This document shows positions 43,678-52,107 of a stretch of 55,753 bases of DNA, piece after piece; position 1 is the stretch's first letter, and each line of letters opens with the position of its first letter. Source of the DNA: Fidelibacterota bacterium (GTDB lineage Bacteria; Fidelibacterota; Marinisomatia; Marinisomatales; JACNKV01); assembly GCA_014381855.1 (NCBI GenBank), contig JACNKV010000069.1, positions 1 to 55,753 of the forward strand, in the 5' to 3' direction. Both the position numbers and the translations under genes were made by a program. The notes below the pieces were generated by a model, which was not told the DNA's origin, did not search any database, and worked only from the letters and a program-made list of their open reading frames with translations.

Positions 43678-46233
43678 TTGAAGCACAAATATAATCAAAA
43701 AATATCCTCTGTGAACTCTGAGTCTCAGCGGCAAAATAAAAATGTAATAATTATCGGTATTGATGGCGGTGCTACTAAGGTCAGTGCTTATGTCATCGAA
43801 AAACACAATGACAATTCATTTAAACTTGGCGATGTGCATTCTCTAAAGTCTTATCATGAGTATCCGGACTTTGATCCTAATTTTTCCCCGGTAGATATCC
43901 AAACACAGTTAGCTGAACTGAATAATAACAAAATTCAACCCATACTTTCTGAGATCAAACAAGAAAAAGCTTACTTGGTCGCTTATGCCGATGTGATCAG
44001 TGAAGTAAGCACAAAAAGTCAAGCGAATACTTATCTTATCGGTATCGGAATGCCGGGATTAAAAACTCACGATAAACGTGGGATTGTCGCCATGGCAAAC
44101 GGTCCTAGAATGCTTGATTTTGCGACCAAACTTGAACGCCTGCTAGACCAACGTGGAATTCGACTATTCTCCCCTATTACACACTTAGGCAGCGATGCAG
44201 ATTATTGCGGCATCGGAGAAGAATACGCGTCAAATGGTCTCTTCCGTGATGTAAATAATGCTTATTATTTAGGCGGGGGTACAGGCGTAGCCGATGCATT
44301 GAAATTGAACAATGAACTTCTTCCCTTTGATAAGGCGAAATTTTGGATTGCCAAAACGTGGGAAATGAAAAATAATCGTGCTGTTTCGTTAGAGAATTAT
44401 GCGTCTGCCGGCGGAATCCAAACGATTTACAGTCAGTATTCAGAGATTACCATTGAAGAACTCAATAAAAGCAAAATATATCCGAATCGGATTTTAGAGC
44501 TTGCACTGCAAAAAGATACCAACGCGATCAAAACTTATCGGGATGTTAGTAAGAACCTTGCTCATTTAATTTATGAAAGAATTACTACTGTTTATTGCGG
44601 GTGGCAGTCATTATTTGAATTTGTCAATCCAAATAGAGGATCTTTAGAAAAAGCACACCCTTACTTTGGTACTTTACTTGATCGCATTATTATCGGACAG
44701 CGTCTGGGTGATTTGCTTTTCCAGTCAAAAGACACTGATATTCTCTGGAAACCGTTTCTTTCGGAACTTACCAAGCTGATTACACACTCAGATATTCTCC
44801 CCGAAGGTGCTAAGTCACATTACGTTTGTAACACTAATTTTGATTCTAACATTTTACAGATATCTAAATTGCGTGAAGCCCCAATTCTCGGCGCCGGAGC
44901 AGATGCGTATTTTAATTTGGGTCGGGAGTCAATTCACTCCAAAACAGAGCCAAGTATTAAGGTCGGAGTCATACTCCCGGAGGATAATCAAACTTCCATT
45001 CAGCTATCATTCTCTTGCCCGGACAAATATCTTGTTGAAAACCATAAGAACTTTACTCTTCCAAAAACGATTACCCTGACACCGGATGATAACAAAATAC
45101 GAATTGGTTCGTTATGTGAAGACACAATTATACTCCGCCGCACCGCCGGAAATGATGATTATTCTGACTTCGTTTCTGTTAACCCGGTCATAGCCGGTCG
45201 AGGATTCCACTGGCAGAAAAATATTTCCGTTCAATACCCGGGTGACCTCGAAATAATGGTGAGAAACGGAGCAATCCTTATCATTAATCATATTCCTGCA
45301 GAACAATATCTAATGTGTGTTGCGACGTCTGAGATGAGTGCTACATGCCCTCCCTCATTGACAGAATCCCAAACGATTGTCGCCCGATCATGGCTACTTG
45401 CGGCTGCTGAAAAAAAACATGCTGACTTGGGTATCGATGTTTGCAATGATGATTGCTGTCAGCGTTATCAGGGAGCCGGAAACCTGTCAGAACATTCTGT
45501 GGCAGCATCAAAAGCAACTTATGGTCAAGTGCTTATGTTTGCGGATAAAATTTGTGATGCACGGTATTCAAAATCTTGTGGAGGAATGACGGAATCCTAT
45601 GAAAATGTCTGGGACGGAAAACCACATCCTTATTTACAAAACCGGCTGGACATGCCTAAACAAACAGATTGGAAGAAGCTACCTCTCACCGAAGAATCTA
45701 ATGCAGAAAAGTGGATTCATTCCACACCACCTGCATTTTGCAGTTCTCACACTGTGCCTGAATCAAATCTGAAGGACTACATCGGAAATGTGGACGAGTC
45801 CGGGACATACTATCGCTGGAATTTGACATACACACAAGCTGAACTCACAAATCTATTCAACGATAAACTTGCAATTTCAGCAAAAAACATTTTAGATATT
45901 ATTCCACTGAAACGTGGAGGTTCTTCAAGACTAATCTCCATCAATATCCTCTACTTGGATAATCAAGAACGCAAAATGCATTTATTGGTTAATACTGAAT
46001 ATGAAATCCGCCGGATTCTTCATTCCGGATTTTTATACAGTTCAGCCATTTTCATCGAAAAAGAAAATGATAAGAATGGAACTCCATCTGCTTTCAAAAT
46101 TATTGGAGCCGGTTGGGGACATGGAGTCGGTCTTTGTCAAATCGGTGCCCTCGGGATGGCATTAAAACATTATTCAACAAAATCAATATTGCAGCACTAT
46201 TATCCCGGGGCTGAATTACACAAGATTTACTAA
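43678..46233 (+). CDS. BadF-type sugar kinase fused to a SpoIID/LytB domain
   Basis: An 851-residue fusion. Residues about 25-420 are a BadF/BcrA-type ATPase domain of the N-acetylglucosamine/MurNAc kinase kind (IGIDGGATKVSAYVIEK phosphate loop; GIGMPGLKTHDKRGIVAMANGP; YYLGGGTGVADA adenosine site; EAPILGAGADAYFNLG). Residues about 510-851 are a SpoIID/LytB domain (IPAEQYLMCVATSEMSATCP, QTIVARSWLLAAAEKKH, DARYSKSCGGMTESYENVW, GAGWGHGVGLCQIGALGMAL) with the murein lytic-transglycosylase Glu in TSEMSA. The first enzyme needs cytoplasmic ATP, while SpoIID acts on murein outside. No signal peptide is visible. The start is TTG 43678, the only one near the kinase motif apart from a GTG at codon 12. 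It begins 43 bases after the GT2 gene. Confidence 0.85.
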   Translation: MKHKYNQKISSVNSESQRQNKNVIIIGIDGGATKVSAYVIEKHNDNSFKLGDVHSLKSYHEYPDFDPNFSPVDIQTQLAELNNNKIQPILSEIKQEKAYLVAYADVISEVSTKSQANTYLIGIGMPGLKTHDKRGIVAMANGPRMLDFATKLERLLDQRGIRLFSPITHLGSDADYCGIGEEYASNGLFRDVNNAYYLGGGTGVADALKLNNELLPFDKAKFWIAKTWEMKNNRAVSLENYASAGGIQTIYSQYSEITIEELNKSKIYPNRILELALQKDTNAIKTYRDVSKNLAHLIYERITTVYCGWQSLFEFVNPNRGSLEKAHPYFGTLLDRIIIGQRLGDLLFQSKDTDILWKPFLSELTKLITHSDILPEGAKSHYVCNTNFDSNILQISKLREAPILGAGADAYFNLGRESIHSKTEPSIKVGVILPEDNQTSIQLSFSCPDKYLVENHKNFTLPKTITLTPDDNKIRIGSLCEDTIILRRTAGNDDYSDFVSVNPVIAGRGFHWQKNISVQYPGDLEIMVRNGAILIINHIPAEQYLMCVATSEMSATCPPSLTESQTIVARSWLLAAAEKKHADLGIDVCNDDCCQRYQGAGNLSEHSVAASKATYGQVLMFADKICDARYSKSCGGMTESYENVWDGKPHPYLQNRLDMPKQTDWKKLPLTEESNAEKWIHSTPPAFCSSHTVPESNLKDYIGNVDESGTYYRWNLTYTQAELTNLFNDKLAISAKNILDIIPLKRGGSSRLISINILYLDNQERKMHLLVNTEYEIRRILHSGFLYSSAIFIEKENDKNGTPSAFKIIGAGWGHGVGLCQIGALGMALKHYSTKSILQHYYPGAELHKIY

Positions 46234-46247
46234 GAAAGGAAAAACAA

Positions 46248-48110
46248 ATGGATCTACAATTTATTGACTGGGCAATAATTATCACCTACATTTTATTTTC
46301 TTTGGGTGTTGGTATTTACTTTGCACGTCGAGCAGGGAAAAACACTTCAGAGTTCTTCTTGGCCGGAAGAACACTCCCGTGGTGGGTCGTTGGGACATCC
46401 ATGGTAGCCACAACATTTGCTGCCGATACCCCGCTGGCAATTACGGAGTTTATCCGAGGTCCGGGAATTTGGCAAAACTGGTTTTGGTGGAATCAGATTT
46501 TGGTAGGATTGTTGGGTGTTTTCCTTTTTTCAAGATTATGGCGGCGCGCAAGGGTACTAACTGATAACGAACTGTTAGAAATTCGTTACAGCGGAAAGCC
46601 GGCAGCAATCCTACGTGGATTTAAAGCAACGTATTTTGCCTTATTATACAATTTCATTGTTATGGGATGGGTCATCAACGCAATGGCTTCTGTTGTGGCC
46701 GTCATGCTCAACATTGACCGCTGGACGGCTGTATGGATTTTGGTCACCGTTGCCCTTATTTATGCACTATTATCCGGATTTTGGGGCGTTGTCATTACGG
46801 ATTTAGTCCAATTTGCAATTGCGATGATTGGGTCTGTTGCTCTTGCTGTCATTGCTGTAGATGCCTTTGGAGGTATGGAAGCAATCATTAGTAAAATTAA
46901 TAATCTTTCATTAAGTGGAGAAGCATCTGTCACTGAAAACACATTAAAATTTATTCCTCCAATGCCGGACGCAGGGTTTTTTAGTCTAGCGTTCTGGGAA
47001 TCTCCATTCTCCCGGTTTTTAGTTTTTATCACCATTATGTGGTGGTCAACCCATAACACGGACGGCGGTGGTTATATCATCCAAAGAATGTCTTCGGCAA
47101 AAAATGAAAAGCATGCGTTAATGGCGACGCTTTGGTTCAACCTCATGCATTATGCCTTTCGTGTTTGGCCGTGGATCGTTGTCGCAATGGTTTCAATTGT
47201 CGCATTTCCGATTATTCCGGAATCCTTCGCCGAATTAGGGTCCAAAGCCGGGTATCCGCTTGTCATGCAAACAGTTTTAGGTGCCGGTATGAAAGGACTT
47301 TTGGTCGTGTCATTCCTTGCCGCCTTTATGTCAACTATCGATACGCATCTTAATTGGGGAACGTCTTATTTAATCAACGATGTATACAAACGTTTCTTTA
47401 AGCCGGAAAATCACTTCTCTTCGGACGCACAAGCTCAAAAACATTATGTCGTTGTTAGTCGGCTTATCACCGTCGGAATGATGTTGTTTGCTGCGTTTTT
47501 TGCAATGAAAATGCAAAGCGTCTCGAAAGCATGGGAGTTCATCTTTGCTATGGGTGCCGGAATTGGTCTAGTCCTTGTTCTACGCTGGTTCTGGTGGCGT
47601 ATTAATGCTTGGTCAGAGATTACCGCACTCCTAACTTCCATGCTGATTACCATCGGATTAGAAGTCACAGCTGCAATCCAAACGATCCAAGCCGGCATTC
47701 CTTATACTCTTTTCGGACGTGCTCCAATACTCTTTGGACTGGAATTGCAAGTTCACCATAAATTACTAATTATTGTTCCTATTTCTGTCATTGCATGGAT
47801 AAGCGTAACTTTTTTAACTAAGCCGGAAACCAACGATACACTGAACACATTTTACAAACGGGTTCAACCAGGTGGATGGTGGGGACCGATTTCTTCGCAT
47901 ATAGAATCAACGATGCCTTCAGTTGCTGATGGTTTTTTTGGAAACTGGGTCAGCGGACTGGCGTTAGTCTGGGGAAGCACATTTGCGATTGGTCATTTTA
48001 TTTTCGGTAACTTTGGTATCGGCGTAGGACTTTCTGTAGTGGCAGTCGCAGGTTTTGTATGGATATGGAAATACAATATCTCTCTGATTGATGAAAATGA
48101 ATTAGCCTGA
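46248..48110 (+). CDS. Sodium:solute symporter (SSS family)
   Basis: A 620-residue inner-membrane transporter with about 14 hydrophobic helices. It has the SSS features ARRAGKNTSEFFLAGRTLPWWVVGTSMVATTFAADTPLA in the first helices, WNQILVGLLGVFLFSRLWRRARVLTDNELLEIRYSG and FLAAFMSTIDTHLNWGTSYLINDVYKRFF, with the conserved Ser/Thr sodium site. In Bacteroidota, symporters of this family next to NamZ-like and kinase genes carry MurNAc or related amino sugars, so the same cargo is likely here. A good ribosome binding site (AAAGGA) lies 15 bases after the kinase-SpoIID stop. Confidence 0.92.
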   Translation: MDLQFIDWAIIITYILFSLGVGIYFARRAGKNTSEFFLAGRTLPWWVVGTSMVATTFAADTPLAITEFIRGPGIWQNWFWWNQILVGLLGVFLFSRLWRRARVLTDNELLEIRYSGKPAAILRGFKATYFALLYNFIVMGWVINAMASVVAVMLNIDRWTAVWILVTVALIYALLSGFWGVVITDLVQFAIAMIGSVALAVIAVDAFGGMEAIISKINNLSLSGEASVTENTLKFIPPMPDAGFFSLAFWESPFSRFLVFITIMWWSTHNTDGGGYIIQRMSSAKNEKHALMATLWFNLMHYAFRVWPWIVVAMVSIVAFPIIPESFAELGSKAGYPLVMQTVLGAGMKGLLVVSFLAAFMSTIDTHLNWGTSYLINDVYKRFFKPENHFSSDAQAQKHYVVVSRLITVGMMLFAAFFAMKMQSVSKAWEFIFAMGAGIGLVLVLRWFWWRINAWSEITALLTSMLITIGLEVTAAIQTIQAGIPYTLFGRAPILFGLELQVHHKLLIIVPISVIAWISVTFLTKPETNDTLNTFYKRVQPGGWWGPISSHIESTMPSVADGFFGNWVSGLALVWGSTFAIGHFIFGNFGIGVGLSVVAVAGFVWIWKYNISLIDENELA

Positions 48111-48368
48111 ATGATGCCCCGTAGAAAACACGGGATGCCCCGTAAGGAGGAACGACTGTACTGGGGTGACTTTTGTGGCGAATAATCCAAGTTAGAAAAT
48201 GGATAAGGTTAAAGATTAGGATTGGAAGACATGGAGAAAAGGCCACGAAGAGAGTGTGTAAGTTTATCGGATTTCACAATCATTGAGTTACAAACGCCTA
48301 ACACATTAACCCGCCCAAAAAACCAGCGGACACGTCTGCTCCGGGCAGGCACACGAACACTTTAACAC
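48111..48368. other. Spacer with two intergenic hairpins
   Basis: A 258-base spacer without a gene. CCCGT - AGAAAAC - ACGGG lies at 48118-48134, eight bases after the symporter stop, so it ends that message. AGCGGAC - AC - GTCTGCT (one G-T pair) lies at 48325-48340 and is followed by CCGGGCAGGCAC. Both types recur elsewhere in the window. Confidence 0.6.
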
Positions 48369-49487
48369 ATGAGTACTATGAAAAACAAACGTCTTATCGC
48401 TTTGGACGCCTTTCGCGGATTAACCATCGCATTAATGATATTAGTCAACACTCCTGGAAGTTGGGCATATGTTTATCCGCCTCTCCGCCACGCCAAATGG
48501 CACGGATGCACACCAACGGATCTTGTCTTTCCGTTCTTTCTGTTCATCATCGGGGTTGCCATGCGTTTTTCCTTCAAACAGTTCGATTTTACGCTCACCG
48601 GTGATGCCACTAGAAAAATTATCGGACGCACGTTCACTATTTTCATAATCGGGTTACTCCTCAACGCATTTCCTTTCATTCGTCAAGATTGGGATTGGTC
48701 GCATTTTCGAATTATGGGCGTTCTCCAACGAATTGCATTGGCATACGGAGTTGCTGCATTCTTGGCATTGATGTCCGATAATAAACGATTGCTTGCCGAG
48801 ATTTCTGGATTGCTTGCCGTCTATTGGTTTATACTTTGGTTTGCCGGTGGAAACAATCCCTATGGAATGGAAACAAACTTTGCCTTGACATTTGATCGCA
48901 CATTGCTGGGAGTTAATCATCTGTGGACCGGAAATGGTATCCCGTTTGATCCTGAAGGTTTATTCAGCACCATTCCCGCAATTGCCACCGTGCTAATCGG
49001 ATATCATTTTGGCACTATGCTTCAAAAAAGTTCGTATTATAAAAATACCGTTAAAATGATGGTTTTTCAAGGATTTGGTTTGGTTTTATCAGGTTGGATA
49101 TGGAGCTTTCTCTTTCCGTTAAACAAACAGCTTTGGACAAGTTCTTATGTTCTTTTTACGGCTGGACTGGCAGTGCTTGTACTGACCACATTCGTTTGGC
49201 TGACTGAAATACGTGGTTGGAAGAAGTTGGCTCATCCTCTAGTGATTTTCGGAACAAATTCCATTTTCATTTTTGCCGGCTCCGCGCTTTGGGTAAAAAC
49301 CATTCTTCGAACCCGTTTCACACTGGATGGGGAAACAATTTCCGGGTACACTTATCTTTTTAAAACCGTATTTCAACCGTTTGCAGGAAATATGAACGGT
49401 TCAGTTCTATTTGCGATTTTTCATGTAATTATGTGGTGGATAATCCTGTATTGGTTATATCGGAAAAAGATCTTTATCAAAATATGA
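48369..49487 (+). CDS. NagX-like acyltransferase (DUF5009/heparan-alpha-glucosaminide N-acetyltransferase family)
   Basis: A 372-residue membrane protein with about ten helices. The family opening is RLIALDAFRGLTIALMILVNTPGSW, then HAKWHGCTPTDLVFPFFLFIIGVAM, the HxxGxxxTDLVFPFFLF signature of the HGSNAT/NagX family, and RIMGVLQRIALAYGVAAFL. These proteins act on or transport amino sugars and are often encoded next to murein and chitin utilisation genes. Acetylation of glucosamine-type sugars at the inner membrane is a possible role. The ATG at 48369 is used; a second ATG three codons later is equally possible. Confidence 0.87.
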   Translation: MSTMKNKRLIALDAFRGLTIALMILVNTPGSWAYVYPPLRHAKWHGCTPTDLVFPFFLFIIGVAMRFSFKQFDFTLTGDATRKIIGRTFTIFIIGLLLNAFPFIRQDWDWSHFRIMGVLQRIALAYGVAAFLALMSDNKRLLAEISGLLAVYWFILWFAGGNNPYGMETNFALTFDRTLLGVNHLWTGNGIPFDPEGLFSTIPAIATVLIGYHFGTMLQKSSYYKNTVKMMVFQGFGLVLSGWIWSFLFPLNKQLWTSSYVLFTAGLAVLVLTTFVWLTEIRGWKKLAHPLVIFGTNSIFIFAGSALWVKTILRTRFTLDGETISGYTYLFKTVFQPFAGNMNGSVLFAIFHVIMWWIILYWLYRKKIFIKI

Positions 49488-50289
49488 AATATTCCACCAA
49501 GGCTCTAACCCGGATTATTCGCCGCAAAATGCCCCGCAAAATACGCGGGGTGTAAACAAAAGCACACAAAATTCGCAAAAGACTAATACTAAAGAAGTTA
49601 GAAGACTTTCTTGAATTATTATACGCAAAACTTAAATCCGCTCCCAAACAAAACAAGATTCCTCATTCGTACCTCATGTCGGAATGTATACTATTTTCTG
49701 TCATCCCGAACCGACACAGGAGAGTGAGGGATCTGCATTTTCAACCCCCGGTGAGGATGATTCGGAGCACCAAACTCAACTCCGGGGCAAAGACAATTTA
49801 GATTCCTCATTCGTGCCTCATTTCGGAATGACATAGTCTTTTTGTCGTTCTGACGAATAGAGATATTATGATTCTACGTAATTAAACCCGATACATTCGA
49901 CTCCTGACTTCCGCATTGGGACACGCAACTAAAATATTGAATAATTTTGCCAGTGATCTATTTTCTTCATTCAGTATGAGATTTTGTACTATTATATCTT
50001 TGTTTAGTGGTGTTTCAAGTTTTATGGAATGACGAATAAACAAAAAAGATAAAAATAGTTTTTGATGAGATATTACGTTTTACATATTTACTCCGACACA
50101 TCGGAGCAGGCTATTTTTTCGTCAGTTGTAGCTCAAGCATAATCGCGATTCCTGATCAAAATTATAAAGCTGGCGAATTAGGTTATTAGTTGTGGAGAAG
50201 TGATGGGGAAAATATTTGAGAAAATTGGTTCTTAACGCTGAGGTTTCCCGGTTTGTAAGGTTCAAATAGATTTACTGATGGCGTATCGA
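49488..50289. other. 802-base gene-free repeat island
   Basis: No convincing gene. It holds a family-A hairpin CCCCGC - AAAATAC - GCGGGG (49532-49550), three copies of a GTCAT-CCCGAA / GGAATGAC repeat (see 49656-49835), the 20-base copy at 50072-50091 of a stretch in the sufB-sufC spacer, and the palindrome CTCCGA - CACA - TCGGAG (50091-50106) followed by CAGGC. The rest is AT-rich. The region looks like a landing place for small mobile or expanding repeats. Confidence 0.75.
49656..49835. repeat. Three-copy inverted/direct repeat of the GTCAT-CCGAA type
   Basis: Copy A (49656-49690) begins AGATTCCTCATTCGTACC. Copy C (49800-49835) begins AGATTCCTCATTCGTGCC and ends GGAATGACATA. Copy B (49699-49734), TGTCATCCCGAACC ... 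GAGGGATCT, is in the opposite orientation between them. A and C agree at nearly all of their 35 positions. B with either A or C makes a long imperfect inverted repeat. The sequence is of a kind common between genes in FCB bacteria. Confidence 0.75.
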
Positions 50290-51279
50290 TTATTTAGCTA
50301 AAGACAACACTACCGAAACAGCCAGATGATCTGAATATCCGCCCAGCAACTTGTTTCCTGCCCAAAATCGGAACGGGTAATGTGCATACTTCCCTGATTG
50401 CTGACGATACTTGGGTTTATCGTGGATTGCCATCGACCCGGACTGTACAGAAATTCCAATGCCATCCATTAGCCCGGTGCTGACAATAATTTGATCTAAG
50501 AAATAGTCGTCTCCCCGCCAGACGTAGGTACCAACTTCCGGTTTTCCAAAAAACGGTCCCATCAGATTCACCAACTGCCCGGCAGAAGCGTTTACATCCA
50601 TGGTGGAATATAAAATATCCTTCACGGCAGTCTCGGTCGGGTCCTCATTAAAATCTCCCATTAACACTATTTCTGCCAGTGGATTTTCCTGAAGAATTCG
50701 GTTGATGTCTTTTCTCAGAACTCTTGCGGTTTCAGCTCTTCGCGGAATAGCTTGTTCTTTTCCACCGTAATTCGAAGGCCAATGATTTACATAGATATGT
50801 AATATCTCTTTCCCGAATTTTCCTTGTACGTACAAAATGTCTCGTGTGGGTTTCCCGTCATCAAATACGATGGTAATCGGCCGTGCGTTTAACACCGTAA
50901 ATCGCTCAGGGTCATAGTATAACATATTATCAATGCCGCGGTTATCAGGGGATTCATAATGGATGATGGAATAGTTTCGTTCAGAATATCTATCGTTGAG
51001 CCATTCCAATACTTTTCGGTTTTCCACCTCACAAAGCCCAAAAATATCCGCATTCATTTCAGTCAATACTTCACTTAAGTGGTCCAACTTTAGATTTAAG
51101 ATGGATTCAGAACAATCTTTTTTTCCACCGATGGCAAACTCATCATCATTTTTATCAGGATTGTCTATTAAATCGAAAAGGTTCTCCACATTCCAAAATG
51201 CCACTTTCAGCGTTTCATGCTCTTGTGAATATCCGGTTTGAATGAACACAAACCACATTAATATCATTACTTTTTTCAT
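50290..51279 (-). CDS. Secreted endonuclease/exonuclease/phosphatase (EEP) family protein
   Basis: A 329-residue protein with a signal peptide (MILMWFVFIQTGYSQ, likely cleavage after YSQ). It has EEP motifs in order: LKVAFWNVENLF, DIFGLCEVEN with the metal-binding Glu, HIYVNHWPSNYGG, VLMGDFNEDPTETAV and GYSDHLAVSVVL with the catalytic His. The fold hydrolyses phosphodiester bonds in DNA, RNA or lipids, and secreted members often serve as nucleases for phosphate or nucleotide scavenging. The exact substrate is unknown. The gene stands alone. Confidence 0.9.
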   Translation of the reverse strand: MKKVMILMWFVFIQTGYSQEHETLKVAFWNVENLFDLIDNPDKNDDEFAIGGKKDCSESILNLKLDHLSEVLTEMNADIFGLCEVENRKVLEWLNDRYSERNYSIIHYESPDNRGIDNMLYYDPERFTVLNARPITIVFDDGKPTRDILYVQGKFGKEILHIYVNHWPSNYGGKEQAIPRRAETARVLRKDINRILQENPLAEIVLMGDFNEDPTETAVKDILYSTMDVNASAGQLVNLMGPFFGKPEVGTYVWRGDDYFLDQIIVSTGLMDGIGISVQSGSMAIHDKPKYRQQSGKYAHYPFRFWAGNKLLGGYSDHLAVSVVLSLAK

Positions 51280-51329
51280 CTTTACATCCTCTTATTATTC
51301 TTTACGTCAGCCAAAATCAAATACTGCTC

Positions 51330-51372
51330 TGACTACCTGTCTGCCAATGTTTTTCAGGCAGACAGGTAGTCA
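51330..51372. repeat. Strong perfect hairpin with 16-base arms
   Basis: TGACTACCTGTCTGCC (51330-51345) and its exact complement GGCAGACAGGTAGTCA (51357-51372) are separated by 11 bases. It lies in the spacer between the yigZ and EEP genes. The GGCAGACAGG arm resembles the CAGGC/CAGAC tails of the shorter palindromes. No T tract follows on either strand, so it is not a simple terminator. Confidence 0.8.
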
Positions 51373-51433
51373 ATTCACTCCAAAACCATTTATCATGGAA
51401 CTATTCCGAATATCCGCCGTTAAAATGGGCGTT

Positions 51434-51506
51434 GGGAGTGAGTGTTTGGTTTATCCCCTTAGTTAATTATTCTACTGTACCTCCTTGGTTGGCCACACTC
51501 ACTCCC
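51434..51506. repeat. 12-base inverted repeat overlapping the 3' end of yigZ
   Basis: GGGAGTGAGTGT (51434-51445) pairs with ACACTCACTCCC (51495-51506) across 49 bases. The second arm includes the stop and last codons of yigZ. It may serve as a 3' end for the der-yigZ message, but no T tract is present. Confidence 0.5.
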
Positions 51507-52107
51507 TTCCTTTTATCCGGCAATGAGCCTTCCCTTCTGCAGCGGATTTAATTTCTTCCATAAATTGCTCAGTATTTTCACGATGAACCTGAACATCCCA
51601 TATCAGTTTTTCCTCAGAATGATCTTTCAAGATATGCCAATTATTTTTTTCAAATATTCGTGATATATTTCCGGCATATTTGTAGTCACACTCGATTTGT
51701 ACGACGGTTTTCGGAATCCATGGTTTGAACTTTCCGGCCTGTATCGCCAACTCTGCAGACGTTCTGTATGCGTCGATCAATCCCCGTTTACCAAGTTTAA
51801 CACCCCCAAAGTATCGAACGACAAAACAAGCAACATTCACAATATTTTTCTTCCGCAACGCCCCTAATATCGGAGAGCCGGCTAACCCGGATGGTTCTCC
51901 ATCATCGGAAGAATTCTCTACCACATTTCCATTTTCATCCCGGCGATACGCCCAGGCAACATGGCGGGAATCATAGTAAGTTTTTCTGTAATATTTAAGT
52001 TCTTTGGCAACAGTATTTGCGCTATTGATGGGGATGAGTATCCCGATAAACTCCGACCGTTTTTCTTTGAAAGATGACTGACTTTTCCCCGTTGGGTGTA
52101 CAATCAT
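51499..52107 (-). CDS. yigZ: YigZ/IMPACT family protein
   Basis: A 202-residue protein with the IMPACT/YigZ N-terminal domain: KRSEFIGIL, RHVAWAYRRDENG, the signature DDGEPSGLAGSPILG and VVRYFGGVKLGKRGLIDAYRTSA. A shorter C-terminal ferredoxin-like domain follows. Members are linked to translation quality control, but the molecular role of the bacterial protein is not settled. Its ATG overlaps the der stop by 4 bases, so it is co-transcribed with der. Confidence 0.93.
   Translation of the reverse strand: MIVHPTGKSQSSFKEKRSEFIGILIPINSANTVAKELKYYRKTYYDSRHVAWAYRRDENGNVVENSSDDGEPSGLAGSPILGALRKKNIVNVACFVVRYFGGVKLGKRGLIDAYRTSAELAIQAGKFKPWIPKTVVQIECDYKYAGNISRIFEKNNWHILKDHSEEKLIWDVQVHRENTEQFMEEIKSAAEGKAHCRIKGRE

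Noticed and set aside
49488..50289. CRISPR array in the repeat island
   Set aside because: Repeats are few, imperfect, in mixed orientation and unevenly spaced; no cas genes are near.
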